Shown here: one piece after another, positions 1-8,770 of the stretch | How the letters are laid out: the number at the start of each line of letters is the position of its first letter | Numbering within the stretch: the stretch's first letter is position 1 | NCBI RefSeq assembly: GCF_023544465.1 | Contig: NZ_JALPVL010000012.1 | Coordinates: forward strand, 1-64,000 | Reading direction: 5' to 3' | From: Paractinoplanes maris | Lineage (GTDB): Bacteria > Actinomycetota > Actinomycetes > Mycobacteriales > Micromonosporaceae | Length of the DNA stretch: 64,000 bases | Translations under genes and position numbers: made by a program | The notes under the pieces: model-generated | Database searches by the model: none | Told to the model about the DNA's origin: nothing | The model's input: the letters and a program-made list of their open reading frames with translations, nothing else

Positions 1-1614
1 CTCGCCTACAGCCAGACCCGCGAACCGGTGACCCTGACCAAGGCGCAGCTACGGGAAAAAGTCCGGCTCGTCCGCGCCGGCCTGCGCGCGAAAGGCATCG
101 GCCCCGGCGATCGGGTGGCCGCTTACGCCCCGAACATCCCCGAGACGTACGTCCTGATGCTCGCCACCGCCAGCCTCGGCGCCACCTTCTCCTCCTGCGC
201 ACCCGAGTTCGGGGTCCGCAGCGTCATCGACCGCTGGCAACAAATCGAACCGACCCTGCTCGTCGCGGTCGACGGCTACCGCTACGGCGACAAAGCCATC
301 GACCGCCGCGACGAGGTCACCGCCATCACCGCCGCCCTGCCCTCACTCCAGCACGTCGTCACCATCGGTTACCTGGAACCTTCCAGAGACACCTTCGCCG
401 AACTCACCGGCGACGAACCCCTGACCTACACACCAGTGCCGTTCGACCACCCGCTCTACGTGCTCTACAGCTCCGGCACCACCGGCCTGCCCAAACCCAT
501 CGTCCACGGCCACGGCGGCATCCTGCTCGAACACCTCAAAATGCTCGCCCTGCACCACGACCTGGGCCCCGGCGACCGGTTCTTCTGGTTCACCACCACC
601 GGCTGGATGATGTGGAACTTCCTGGTCAGCGGCCCCGCCGTCGGCGCCGGAATCGTCCTGTTCGACGGCAACCCGGCCCACCCCGGCCTGGAAACGCTGT
701 GGAACCTCGTCGACCAGGCCGGCATCACCTACTTCGGCACCTCAGCCCCCTTCCTCATGGCCTGCCGCAAAGCCGGCCTCACCCCACGCAAGGACGGCCT
801 CAAGGGCGTCGGCTCGACCGGGGCGCCGCTGCCCCCGGAGGGCTTCGACTGGGTCTACGAGGCGGTGGGAACGCGACTGCAACTGCAATCGCTTTCCGGC
901 GGTACGGATGTGTGCACCGGCTTCGTCGGCTCGGTGCCCCTGCTCCCCGTGGTCGAAGGCACGATCGCCTGCCGGGCGCTGGGTGCCCGGGTCGAGGCGT
1001 ACGACCCCGAGGGCCGCCCGGTGATCGACGAGCTCGGCGAGCTGGTCATCACCGCGCCCATGCCGAGCATGCCGGTCGGCTTCTGGAACGATCCAGACGG
1101 CAAGCGCTACCGCGAGGCCTATTTCGACTACTTCCCCGGCGTGTGGCGGCACGGCGACTGGATCACGATCGGCTCCGACGGCACGTGCGTGATCACCGGT
1201 CGCTCCGACGCCACGCTCAACCGCGGTGGCGTCCGGCTCGGCACGTCCGAGTTCTATTCGGTGGTCGAGAGCCTGCCCGAGATCGCCGACTCGGTGGTCG
1301 TGCACCTGGAGAAGGACGACAACCCGAACGGCGAGTTGCTGCTGTTCGTCGTGCTCAGCGAGGGCGTGGAGCTCGACGACCCGCTCCGCAAGCGGATCGC
1401 CGCCGAACTGCGCGGCGCACTGTCTCCCCGGCACATCCCCGACGAGATCCATGCCGTACGGGCGGTGCCGCGCACCCTGTCGGCCAAGAAACTCGAGGTG
1501 CCGGTCAAGCGCATCCTGACCGGGACCCCGGTCGAGTCGGCCGCCGCCAAGGGCGCCCTGGCCAACCCGGAGTCGTTGCTCGCCTTCGAAGACCTGGCCC
1601 GCCGCCGACGCTGA
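1..1614 (+). CDS. acetoacetyl-CoA synthetase (acetoacetate-CoA ligase), 5' truncated
   Basis: This adenylate-forming enzyme activates acetoacetate to acetoacetyl-CoA in the cytosol. The reading frame is open from base 1, so the N-terminal part lies outside the window; the family is usually about 650 residues and about 537 remain. The AMP-binding core YSSGTTGLPKPIVHG is visible near codons 156-170, and the C-terminal SAKKLEVPVKR segment carries the usual catalytic lysine of the family. The run GATFSSCAPEFG is typical of acetoacetyl-CoA rather than acetyl-CoA synthetases. It is convergent with the next gene, only 18 nt away. The GTG at 28 is internal, not a start. Confidence 0.9.
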   Translation, partial: LAYSQTREPVTLTKAQLREKVRLVRAGLRAKGIGPGDRVAAYAPNIPETYVLMLATASLGATFSSCAPEFGVRSVIDRWQQIEPTLLVAVDGYRYGDKAIDRRDEVTAITAALPSLQHVVTIGYLEPSRDTFAELTGDEPLTYTPVPFDHPLYVLYSSGTTGLPKPIVHGHGGILLEHLKMLALHHDLGPGDRFFWFTTTGWMMWNFLVSGPAVGAGIVLFDGNPAHPGLETLWNLVDQAGITYFGTSAPFLMACRKAGLTPRKDGLKGVGSTGAPLPPEGFDWVYEAVGTRLQLQSLSGGTDVCTGFVGSVPLLPVVEGTIACRALGARVEAYDPEGRPVIDELGELVITAPMPSMPVGFWNDPDGKRYREAYFDYFPGVWRHGDWITIGSDGTCVITGRSDATLNRGGVRLGTSEFYSVVESLPEIADSVVVHLEKDDNPNGELLLFVVLSEGVELDDPLRKRIAAELRGALSPRHIPDEIHAVRAVPRTLSAKKLEVPVKRILTGTPVESAAAKGALANPESLLAFEDLARRRR

Positions 1615-1632
1615 GCCGCCAGAACGACGTGA

Positions 1633-2334
1633 TCAGACGACCAGGGTCACCCGCTCCGACTCGGCCCGGGCGGTGACCTTGGCCCGGTCGAGGTGCGCGC
1701 ACAGGACGATCGAGGCGCCCGTCACCAGCGGAGCCAGCAGCCAGTCGACCGGATCGGGGTGGGTCGTCGCGTCGATCAGGACGCGGCCGCCCGGCGACAT
1801 GCTCAGCTCGGCGGCGCGTCCGGTCGCCGCGGCCAGGATCTCCGCGTGGGTGCGGCCGTTCAACGCCGCGTCCCCCGCCGCCACCGGTTGGCCGGGGAAG
1901 TAGTCACCGAACTGGCGTACCTCGAGAACGAAGTCCGCGAATCCGGCCGGCAACTGCCGGAGTGGCATCGCAAAGGGCAGCAAACCGGTCGCGTACCGGT
2001 CTGCGGCCTTTGTCGTTGTGTCCGAACCCGGCGTGGCGAACAGGACGTCGCCGGCCGGCGGGTTGCCGGTCTCCACGCCGACGCCGGCCGACCAGGCCCC
2101 GAGCAGGATCGCCGCGGTCTGCCAGTGCGGCGGCAGCGTCACCGCGGCGGTGTCGCCCGCACCCAGTCCGAGGCCGTCCACCAGCAGGTTCGCCGTCTTG
2201 GAGACCCAGTTGTCCAGGGTCGCCCCGGACAATTCGGTGCGATCGCCACTGGCATCGTCATAGAAGGTCAGCAGGGGGCTCGCCGGGTCGCGGCGAACCG
2301 CGGCCGCCAGCACCTGCGGGATCGTTGTCTGCAC
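1633..2334 (-). CDS. TIGR03089 family protein (AMP-binding-like, function unknown)
   Basis: A 233-residue actinobacterial protein that resembles the N-terminal part of AMP-forming ligases but lacks the phosphate-binding SGTTG loop and the C-terminal catalytic lysine domain. Recognisable segments are LLTFYDDASGDRTELS, the NWVSKTANLLVDGLG helix and the alanine-rich ILLGAWSAGVGVE stretch. No reaction is known. The GTG at 2334 is chosen because a TATCGT -10 hexamer (2347-2342 on the minus strand) ends 7 nt upstream, as in other leaderless genes here; a GTG at 2343 is the alternative. It is divergent from the glycosyltransferase and convergent with the ligase. Confidence 0.72.
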   Translation of the reverse strand: MQTTIPQVLAAAVRRDPASPLLTFYDDASGDRTELSGATLDNWVSKTANLLVDGLGLGAGDTAAVTLPPHWQTAAILLGAWSAGVGVETGNPPAGDVLFATPGSDTTTKAADRYATGLLPFAMPLRQLPAGFADFVLEVRQFGDYFPGQPVAAGDAALNGRTHAEILAAATGRAAELSMSPGGRVLIDATTHPDPVDWLLAPLVTGASIVLCAHLDRAKVTARAESERVTLVV

Positions 2335-2494
2335 AAGCAGCACGATAGTTGGGTGACTGTCCGTAATCGATCCCGAACGGGCAATGAGAACCGCGAAACG
2401 CTTCGAACAAGGCGGCGTCGCGGTCGCATGCATGATGCGATCCGGGCGTACCCTTGCCAGTGGTCTGAATTACAACCTCTTTGGGAGTTGCCTC

Positions 2495-3646
2495 GTGACC
2501 GCCGGTCGCCCCCCGCGAGTGCTCGTCGACGCCACCAGCGTCCCCGCAGACCGAGGAGGAGTCGGCAGATACGTCGACGGCTTGCTCGGTGCCCTCGGGC
2601 GGATCGACCCGGACAGGGTCGACCTGGCCGTGGTTGCTCAGCGTTCGGATGCGGAGCGTTACAGCCGCATGCTCGACAACCGGGCCGAGGTGATCGCCGG
2701 CCCGTCCGCCGTCGCCCACCGGCCCGCCCGGCTGGCCTGGGAGCAGACGGGCCTGCCGCTGCTGGCCCAGCAGGTCGGCGCCCAGGTGCTGCATTCGCCC
2801 TTCTACACCTGCCCGCTGCGTGCCGGCTGCCCGGTGACGGTGACCGTCCACGACGCGACGTTCTTCACCGAGCCCGAGCACTACGACAACACCAAGCGCA
2901 CCTTCTTCCGCAGTGCGATCAAGACGTCGCTGCGCCGCGCGGCCCGGGTCATCGTGCCCAGCAAGGCCACCCGTGACGAGCTCATCCGGCTCCTCGACGC
3001 CGACCCGACCCGCATCGACGTGGCCTACCACGGCGTCGACCAGGCGGCCTTCCACTCGCCCACCGAGGAGGAGAAGGCCCGCGTACGCGCGAGGCTGGGT
3101 CTCACCGACGCCGGTTACGTCGCGTTCCTCGGTGCCAAGGAGCCCCGCAAGAACGTCCCCAACCTGATCCGCGGCTGGGCCCGGGCCGTCGCCGACTGGC
3201 CGCACCCGCCCGCGCTGGTCATCGCCGGTGGCCAGGGGCACGACGACGAGATCGACCGCGCGGTGGCCGAAGTGCCGTCCCACCTGCGCCTGCTCCGCCC
3301 CGGCTATCTGCGTTACGCCGACCTGCCCGGCTTCCTGGGCGGCGCTCTGGTGGCCTGCTACCCGTCCTTCGGCGAGGGTTTCGGCCTGCCGATCCTCGAG
3401 GCGATGGCCTGCGCGACGCCGGTGCTCACCACGCCGCGCCTGTCGCTGCCCGAGGTCGGCGGCGACGCTGTGGCCTACACCACGGAGGATCCCGATCGCA
3501 TCGCCACCGACCTGGCTGACCTGCTGCACGACGAGCCGCGACGGGTCACGTTGGCCAAGGCGGGGTTCGACCGTGCGAAAGAGTTCACCTGGGCGTCGAG
3601 CGCGGAGGTACACGTCACAACCTGGAAACGGGTCGCGGTCCTCTGA
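2495..3646 (+). CDS. glycosyltransferase family 4 (GT-B fold), probable mannosyltransferase
   Basis: A 383-residue retaining GT-B glycosyltransferase. The C-terminal half carries the family EX7E motif in the segment EGFGLPILEAMACATP, and the N-terminal half has the loop DRGGVGRYVDGLL for acceptor binding. It immediately precedes the GDP-mannose pyrophosphorylase gene (18 nt gap), so GDP-mannose is a likely donor; that substrate is an inference. The GTG at 2495 is preferred over in-frame upstream starts because GGGAG lies 7 nt before it and homology begins at PRVLVDATSVPAD. No signal peptide or membrane segment is evident, so it probably acts at the cytosolic membrane face. Confidence 0.85.
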   Translation: MTAGRPPRVLVDATSVPADRGGVGRYVDGLLGALGRIDPDRVDLAVVAQRSDAERYSRMLDNRAEVIAGPSAVAHRPARLAWEQTGLPLLAQQVGAQVLHSPFYTCPLRAGCPVTVTVHDATFFTEPEHYDNTKRTFFRSAIKTSLRRAARVIVPSKATRDELIRLLDADPTRIDVAYHGVDQAAFHSPTEEEKARVRARLGLTDAGYVAFLGAKEPRKNVPNLIRGWARAVADWPHPPALVIAGGQGHDDEIDRAVAEVPSHLRLLRPGYLRYADLPGFLGGALVACYPSFGEGFGLPILEAMACATPVLTTPRLSLPEVGGDAVAYTTEDPDRIATDLADLLHDEPRRVTLAKAGFDRAKEFTWASSAEVHVTTWKRVAVL

Positions 3647-3664
3647 CCTTTACACTCTGTGCGC

Positions 3665-4780
3665 ATGAGCGATCAACTCGACGGACTGTACGGCGTGGTT
3701 CTTGCAGGCGGGACCGGAACCCGTCTCTGGCCGCTGTCCCGAGCCGGTCACCCCAAGTTCCTGCACCCGCTGACCGGCACCGAGGCGACGCTGCTTCAGG
3801 CCACGGTGACCCGGCTCGACCTGCTGGCGCCCATGGACCGCATCTTCGTGGTCTGCGGGGTGGCCCACGCGGCCGCCGTCTCCCGGCAGATCGACACCAT
3901 CCCGGCCGCCAACGTCCTGGTCGAGCCGTCCCCGCGCGACTCGTGTGCGGCGATCGCGCTGGCCGCCGCGGTCATCGCCCGGCGTGACCCCGACGCGATC
4001 ATGGGCTCGTTCGCCTCGGATCACCTGATCGCCGACAAGGAACGCTTCACCGCGGTCATCCAGCAGGCGATGGCCGGCGCGCAGCAGGGTCTGCTGATGA
4101 CGCTGGGCATCACCCCGACCCGGCCCGAGACCGGCTACGGCTATCTGCAGTGCGGGCCCGAGGTCGGCGACGGGCCGGTGCTGGCGGTCGAGGAGTTCAA
4201 GGAGAAGCCGACCTACGACGTGGCCGAGGGCTACGTGAAGTCGGGCAACTACCTGTGGAACGCCGGCATGTTCGTCTGGCGGGCGGACGCGTTCCTGGCT
4301 GAGTTGTCGCGCCAGCAGCCGCAGCTCGCGGCCGGTGTCTCGCGCATCGCGGCGGCCTGGGAGTCGCCGGAGCGCGAGGAGGTGCTCGGTGAGGTCTGGC
4401 CGACGCTGCCGCGCATCTCGGTCGACTACGCGGTCATGGAGGGCGCGGCCGCGACCGGCCGGGTCGGCACAGTCCCCGGTGACTTCGGCTGGAACGACGT
4501 CGGTGACTTCCACACGCTGGGCGGGGTGCTGGCGGCCGACCCGGCCGGCAACGTGATCGTCGGGCGCGACCTCTCGCAGAAGTCGGGCGTGCTGCTGCGC
4601 GAGACCGAGGGCCTGGTGGTCGTGCCGACCGAGGGTCGTCTGGTCGCGGCCATGGGCGTACGCGATCTCGTGATCGTCGATACGCCGGATGCCGTGCTGG
4701 TCATCCCGCGGGAGCGCGCTCAAGAGGTCAAGCACCTGGTGGACGAGCTCAAGGAGCTCGGCGAGCACGGCTACATCTGA
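3665..4780 (+). CDS. manC: mannose-1-phosphate guanylyltransferase
   Basis: Makes GDP-mannose from mannose-1-phosphate and GTP. The nucleotidyltransferase signature GGTGTRLWPLSR lies near residues 15-26, and the catalytic-site segment EEFKEKPT and the EPSPRDSCAAIALAA segment follow. At 371 residues it is the single-domain type, without the isomerase domain of bifunctional enzymes; isomerase and mutase are separate genes at 21.3 and 17.4 kb. ATG at 3665 fits a TACACT -10 (3651-3656) that ends 8 nt upstream, so the gene may be leaderless; no Shine-Dalgarno is seen. It is followed after 3 nt by the NUDIX gene. Confidence 0.92.
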   Translation: MSDQLDGLYGVVLAGGTGTRLWPLSRAGHPKFLHPLTGTEATLLQATVTRLDLLAPMDRIFVVCGVAHAAAVSRQIDTIPAANVLVEPSPRDSCAAIALAAAVIARRDPDAIMGSFASDHLIADKERFTAVIQQAMAGAQQGLLMTLGITPTRPETGYGYLQCGPEVGDGPVLAVEEFKEKPTYDVAEGYVKSGNYLWNAGMFVWRADAFLAELSRQQPQLAAGVSRIAAAWESPEREEVLGEVWPTLPRISVDYAVMEGAAATGRVGTVPGDFGWNDVGDFHTLGGVLAADPAGNVIVGRDLSQKSGVLLRETEGLVVVPTEGRLVAAMGVRDLVIVDTPDAVLVIPRERAQEVKHLVDELKELGEHGYI

Positions 4781-4783
4781 GTC

Positions 4784-5344
4784 ATGGGCATCGACGACCT
4801 GCACGCGGACGCGGTCCGGGTGCTCAGCGCCTGGACGGCCACCTCCGACGAGGCCGAGCTGGGCCGCAAGCGCACGCTGGAGCTGCTGGCCGACGGGCCG
4901 GTGGCGATGACCCGGGCGCACCGCCGCGGCCATGTGACCGCCAGCGCGCTGGTGGTGGACGACGCCGGCCGGGTGCTGCTCTGCCTGCACGGCCGGCTGG
5001 GCAAGTGGATGCAGCTGGGCGGTCACTGCGAAGAGGATGATGCCGGGCTGGCCGCGGCCGCCCTGCGGGAGGCGACCGAGGAGTCGGGCATCGCGGGCCT
5101 GGTGCTCGACCGGGAGCCGATCGACGTCGACATCCACGAGGTGCGGTGCGGCCCGGCCGACGGCCTGCCCGCCGAGCCGTCCGTCCACTACGACGTACGG
5201 TTTCTGCTCCGCGCCCCGGCCGGTGCGCGGGAGCAGATCAGCGACGAGTCCGAGCAGCTGGGCTGGTTCACCGCCGACGCGCTGCCCAGCCCACTGGCCT
5301 CCGGAACCGTCCGTCAGATCGCGCCCGCGCTCGCCCGCCTGTAG
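4784..5344 (+). CDS. NUDIX hydrolase
   Basis: A 186-residue pyrophosphohydrolase with a recognisable NUDIX box, GGHCEEDD followed by REATEESGI, near residues 77-101. The substrate cannot be told from the sequence. The first glutamate of the box is replaced by aspartate-rich sequence, which is common in this subgroup. It starts 3 nt after the guanylyltransferase stop and is probably cotranscribed with it. It is convergent with fbiB across a 144-nt GC-rich gap that shows no clear terminator. Confidence 0.85.
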   Translation: MGIDDLHADAVRVLSAWTATSDEAELGRKRTLELLADGPVAMTRAHRRGHVTASALVVDDAGRVLLCLHGRLGKWMQLGGHCEEDDAGLAAAALREATEESGIAGLVLDREPIDVDIHEVRCGPADGLPAEPSVHYDVRFLLRAPAGAREQISDESEQLGWFTADALPSPLASGTVRQIAPALARL

Positions 5345-5488
5345 AGGTCCCGGCTGTCCGGTCGGGAATCCCGCGCCGGCGCGCGAGCCGTCCGCGCCGG
5401 GCGGGGCGACCTGCGCCCGAGCCGTCCGCGTGGGCCCGGTGACGTGTGCGGGCGCGAGGTGGACGCGGCCGCGCGGAACGGGCGGCTT

Positions 5489-6550
5489 CTAGGAGCCGGA
5501 AAGCTCCAGGCGGATGCCGTCCTCGTGCGGCAACGACAGCGTGACGATCGATTCGGCGGCCAGGGCGGCCCGCAACCGGTGGGCATCGGAGCCCAGGTGC
5601 ATGAGCCCGACCGGCGACTGGTCCCGAGTCCGCAGGTGCAGGGCGGCGGTAGCCCCGCTGCCGGGGATCACCTCGGCCGGGGCGACCGCCGTGGCGCGGG
5701 AGAAGTGATCGGCCACCGCGGCGGCCGCGCGGTCGACGGCGGCCGGGTCGACCGGGAGGCCGGGCAGTGCCGCCTCAGGCCCATCCGGGAGCAGGGCAGC
5801 CTGGCGCAGGCCGTCGGCGCGGGCCTCGGCCGTGCCCAGGCCGAACATATCGGAGGCGGCGTCGCGCAGCAGCACCGAGGCATCGACCGTGTCGCGGAGC
5901 CCGGATCGCGGGTAGCCGCGGACCACAGCCACCGGCGTCTGGTCGACCTTGCCCTTGACCAGCTCACCCGCCGCCGCCAGCTCGTCGATGACGGCCATCT
6001 GGGTGATCTCGAGCTCGTTCCCGTACGGGTCGGTCTGCCCCCGGTGATCACGGATGGGCTCGATGCCGGCCGCGCCCAGCGCCACGTCGGTCAGCCCGTT
6101 GCGCCAGGCCCGCCCCATCGTGTCGGAGATGATCACGCCGACGTCGAGGCCGCGCCCGAGCAGGTCGGCGCGCAGCCGCCGAGCCGATTCGTCGGGGTCG
6201 GCGGGGAGCAGCACCAGGTGCGTCTTGTCGACGTTCGAGGCGTCGATGCCGGCCGCCGCCATCACGAAACCGTGGTGGGTCTGCACGATCGTCGTCGGCC
6301 CACGCCGGGCGACCACCCGGGCCGTCTCCGCCTCCAGCACGGCCGCCCGGGCCCGGTCGCGCTCCGGCCCGTCGACCGGCACCTCGACCAGCCGCCCCTC
6401 GGCCTTGGACACGATCTTGCTGGTCACCACCAGCACGTCGCCGTCGGCGAGCCACGGCGCCGCCGCCGTGATGATCTGACCCAGGTCGTCCCCGGCCACG
6501 ATGTCGCCGATCCCGCGCACCGGCAGGATCTCGAGCCCGTCCGTCACCAC
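5489..6550 (-). CDS. fbiB: coenzyme F420-0:L-glutamate ligase (CofE-type FbiB without nitroreductase domain)
   Basis: Adds gamma-linked glutamate to F420-0 using GTP. The CofE domain occupies roughly residues 1-245, with conserved segments LVVTSKIVSKAEGR, IISDTMGRAWRNG and DELAAAGELVKGK. The remaining 110 residues show none of the FMN nitroreductase motifs that form the C-terminal half of mycobacterial FbiB (448 residues); the length here is 353. GTG at 6550 follows GGGGGGCGAC, a good ribosome site; GTG at 6547 is the alternative. It lies 89 nt downstream of fbiA, so the two are probably one leftward operon. Confidence 0.88.
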   Translation of the reverse strand: MVTDGLEILPVRGIGDIVAGDDLGQIITAAAPWLADGDVLVVTSKIVSKAEGRLVEVPVDGPERDRARAAVLEAETARVVARRGPTTIVQTHHGFVMAAAGIDASNVDKTHLVLLPADPDESARRLRADLLGRGLDVGVIISDTMGRAWRNGLTDVALGAAGIEPIRDHRGQTDPYGNELEITQMAVIDELAAAGELVKGKVDQTPVAVVRGYPRSGLRDTVDASVLLRDAASDMFGLGTAEARADGLRQAALLPDGPEAALPGLPVDPAAVDRAAAAVADHFSRATAVAPAEVIPGSGATAALHLRTRDQSPVGLMHLGSDAHRLRAALAAESIVTLSLPHEDGIRLELSGS

Positions 6551-6639
6551 GTCGCCCCCTCAGCGGTGAGATGTCCGTCCAGCTTGCCCGCCGGGCCAGT
6601 GCACCGCGACACCGCCCCCGGCGTGCCCCTCGTCACCCC

Positions 6640-7596
6640 TCAGGCGACGCCGGCCAGGGACAGCGCGTCCTTGACCATCTGGGCGGTGGCCTCGTCGGAG
6701 GACATCCACAGCGGGACGGCCCGGGTGGGGACGCCGGGGACGTCGGTGGCGGCGTCGGCCGAGTCGACCAGCCAGCCGTCGAGGATGCCGCCGCCCGGAC
6801 GCGGGCCGTAGAGCCCGCCCACCCCGGCCGCCGTCACCGGGACGTCGATCGTCGCCAGGCATTTGTCGGCCATGCCGCGGATCGGCGAGTTGCCGATGAT
6901 GGGGGAGACGCCGATGACCGGAGCGGGACCGTTGATCACCGCGTCGCGGACGCCGGCCACAGCCAGGATCGGGGCGATGCTCACGACCGGGTTGCTCGGG
7001 GCGACCAGCACGACGTCGGCCGCCGCGATCGCCTCGAGCACGCCGGGCGCCGGTTTGGCCGCGTCGGCCCCGACGAAGACGAAACGGTGGGTCGGCAGGT
7101 CGCCGCGGTAGCGCACCCACCACTCCTGGAAGTGGATGGCCTTGCGCTCACCCTCGACGTCGACCACCACGTGCGTCTCGAGCCGGTCGTCGGTGGCCGG
7201 CAGCATCGTGATGCCGGGCTGCCAGCGGGTGCACAGCGCGGCCGTGACCGCCGAGAGCGGGTAGCCCGCGGCGAGCATCTGGGTGCGGACGAGATGAGTG
7301 GCCGTGTCCTTGTCACCCAGCCCGAACCAGGACGGCTCGGCGCCGTAGGCGGCCAGCTCCTCCTTGACGACCCAGGTCTCGCCGACCCGGCCCCACCCTC
7401 GGTCACGGTCGTGGGCGCCACCCAGCGTGTACATCACGCTGTCGAGGTCGGGGCAGATCTGGAGGCCGTGCATGCGGACGTCGTCACCGACATTGACCAC
7501 CGCCGTCACCTCGGCGCCGAGTGCACGCGCGTGCGCGCGCACGCCGACGAGGAACTTCGCGCCGCCGATGCCACCGGAGAGGACCACGATCCGCAT
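6640..7596 (-). CDS. fbiA: 2-phospho-L-lactate / phosphoenolpyruvate transferase
   Basis: Transfers the phospholactyl- or phosphoenolpyruvyl-guanosine moiety to the deazaflavin FO to build F420-0 or dehydro-F420-0. The N-terminal MRIVVLSGGIGGAKF and the segment VVNVGDDVRMHGL are typical of CofD/FbiA, as are LVAPSNPVVSIAPIL and the SPIIGNSPIRG loop. The length of 318 residues is normal. ATG at 7596 matches the start of homology; an in-frame start at 7614 would add six residues. It heads the leftward fbiA-fbiB pair and is divergent from the membrane-protein gene that precedes fbiC. Confidence 0.93.
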   Translation of the reverse strand: MRIVVLSGGIGGAKFLVGVRAHARALGAEVTAVVNVGDDVRMHGLQICPDLDSVMYTLGGAHDRDRGWGRVGETWVVKEELAAYGAEPSWFGLGDKDTATHLVRTQMLAAGYPLSAVTAALCTRWQPGITMLPATDDRLETHVVVDVEGERKAIHFQEWWVRYRGDLPTHRFVFVGADAAKPAPGVLEAIAAADVVLVAPSNPVVSIAPILAVAGVRDAVINGPAPVIGVSPIIGNSPIRGMADKCLATIDVPVTAAGVGGLYGPRPGGGILDGWLVDSADAATDVPGVPTRAVPLWMSSDEATAQMVKDALSLAGVA

Positions 7597-7707
7597 GCCC
7601 TCATCTTCCCGCACGGGTATGACGGAACTCGCCGCCGGGTATCAGTGCTGCATGCGGGGCCGGTCTACCCTGAGCGTCCCGCACCCGACTTCGTCTTGGA
7701 GAATCCC

Positions 7708-8679
7708 GTGACCAGCCAACCGCAGCCCGCGCCGGGCGAGGGCAGATCGGCCGGACAGTTCCTCCGCCCGTTGCGTGACCTCGCGGCCTACGCGCTCGTC
7801 GGAGCCCCCGCGCTGTTGCTCTTCGTGGCGATCATCCGGCTCATCCCGGACGGTGAGAACCAGTTCGGCTACCGCACGCAGGACAGCTTCTACGGCTTCA
7901 TCAACACGTCGACCGTGTTCATGCCGCTGGCCGCGGTGCTGCTGGCGGTGCTGGTCCAGCCGCGGCACCCCAAGGCTTCGCTGATCACCCTGGTCGCGCT
8001 GATCGAGTACGCCGTGATGGCGTTCTTCGGTGTGCTCTTCGGTCTGCTCATCGGCCTGATCAACCACGCGAGCAACAACGGCGCGCGGATCGCCTTCGAG
8101 GAGCTCCTGGTGCGGGCGGCCTGGCTCGCGGTGTTCGCCGTGGCGGCGTACGCGGTCTTCCGCCTCTGGCAGGGCCTGTTCCACGTGGCCAAGCCGAAGC
8201 CGCAGCCGGGTGTCTACGGTCAGCCCGCATACGGTCAGCCGGGCGCCTACCCGGGCCAGCCGGGCTACGGCCAGCAGCCGCAGGGTCAGCCGGGTTACGC
8301 GCCGGGCGGCTACCCGCCCCCGCCGCCCGGCACCCAGCAGTTCGGCCAGCCCCAGCCCCCGCAGGGCCAGCCCCCGCAGGGCCAGCCCCCGCAGGGCCAG
8401 CCTCAGTACGGTCAGCCCTACGGCCAGCCGCAGCAGCCGGCCTGGAACCAGCCGAGCGCGCCGATCCCCGCGTCGGGCCCGCCCGCCTATCCCACCTCGG
8501 CCCCGCCCGCGCCCCCGGCCGCGGCCCCCACGTTCGCCGAACCGACCCAGGTCGTGCCGAAGGCCGAGCCCACCCAGGTCGTGCCGAAGCCGGAGCCGAC
8601 CGGCGACGAGCGCACCGAGAGAATCCCCGATGACCGCCCCGGCTTCGGCCCGGCCGACCAGGACGACCCGCGCCGATAG
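7708..8679 (+). CDS. membrane protein with Pro/Gln/Gly-rich cytoplasmic tail
   Basis: A 323-residue protein of unknown function. The N-terminal half has about four hydrophobic segments (for example YALVGAPALLLFVAII and AAVLLAVLVQ). The second half is low complexity: YGQP and QGQP repeats (three exact 15-bp copies of a PQGQP unit near 8355-8400), then two copies of EPTQVVPK and an acidic tail. GTG at 7708 is chosen because GGAG lies just upstream and the hydrophobic domain begins soon after; the frame stays open far upstream only as an antisense shadow of fbiA. It lies between fbiA and fbiC but shows no F420-related motif. Confidence 0.75.
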   Translation: MTSQPQPAPGEGRSAGQFLRPLRDLAAYALVGAPALLLFVAIIRLIPDGENQFGYRTQDSFYGFINTSTVFMPLAAVLLAVLVQPRHPKASLITLVALIEYAVMAFFGVLFGLLIGLINHASNNGARIAFEELLVRAAWLAVFAVAAYAVFRLWQGLFHVAKPKPQPGVYGQPAYGQPGAYPGQPGYGQQPQGQPGYAPGGYPPPPPGTQQFGQPQPPQGQPPQGQPPQGQPQYGQPYGQPQQPAWNQPSAPIPASGPPAYPTSAPPAPPAAAPTFAEPTQVVPKAEPTQVVPKPEPTGDERTERIPDDRPGFGPADQDDPRR

Positions 8680-8770
8680 ACAGCGACCGGGCGCGCGCAG
8701 TGGGATAGACCACGGCGCGCGCCCGGGCTCGCCCGAGGCAACCCGCGCCATTCCGGCCTAGGCTGCTGGG

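Noticed and set aside
6571..7707. Long upstream extension of the Pro/Gln-tailed membrane protein
   Set aside because: The extension is antisense to fbiA; a GTG with GGAG upstream at 7708 gives a sensible membrane protein.
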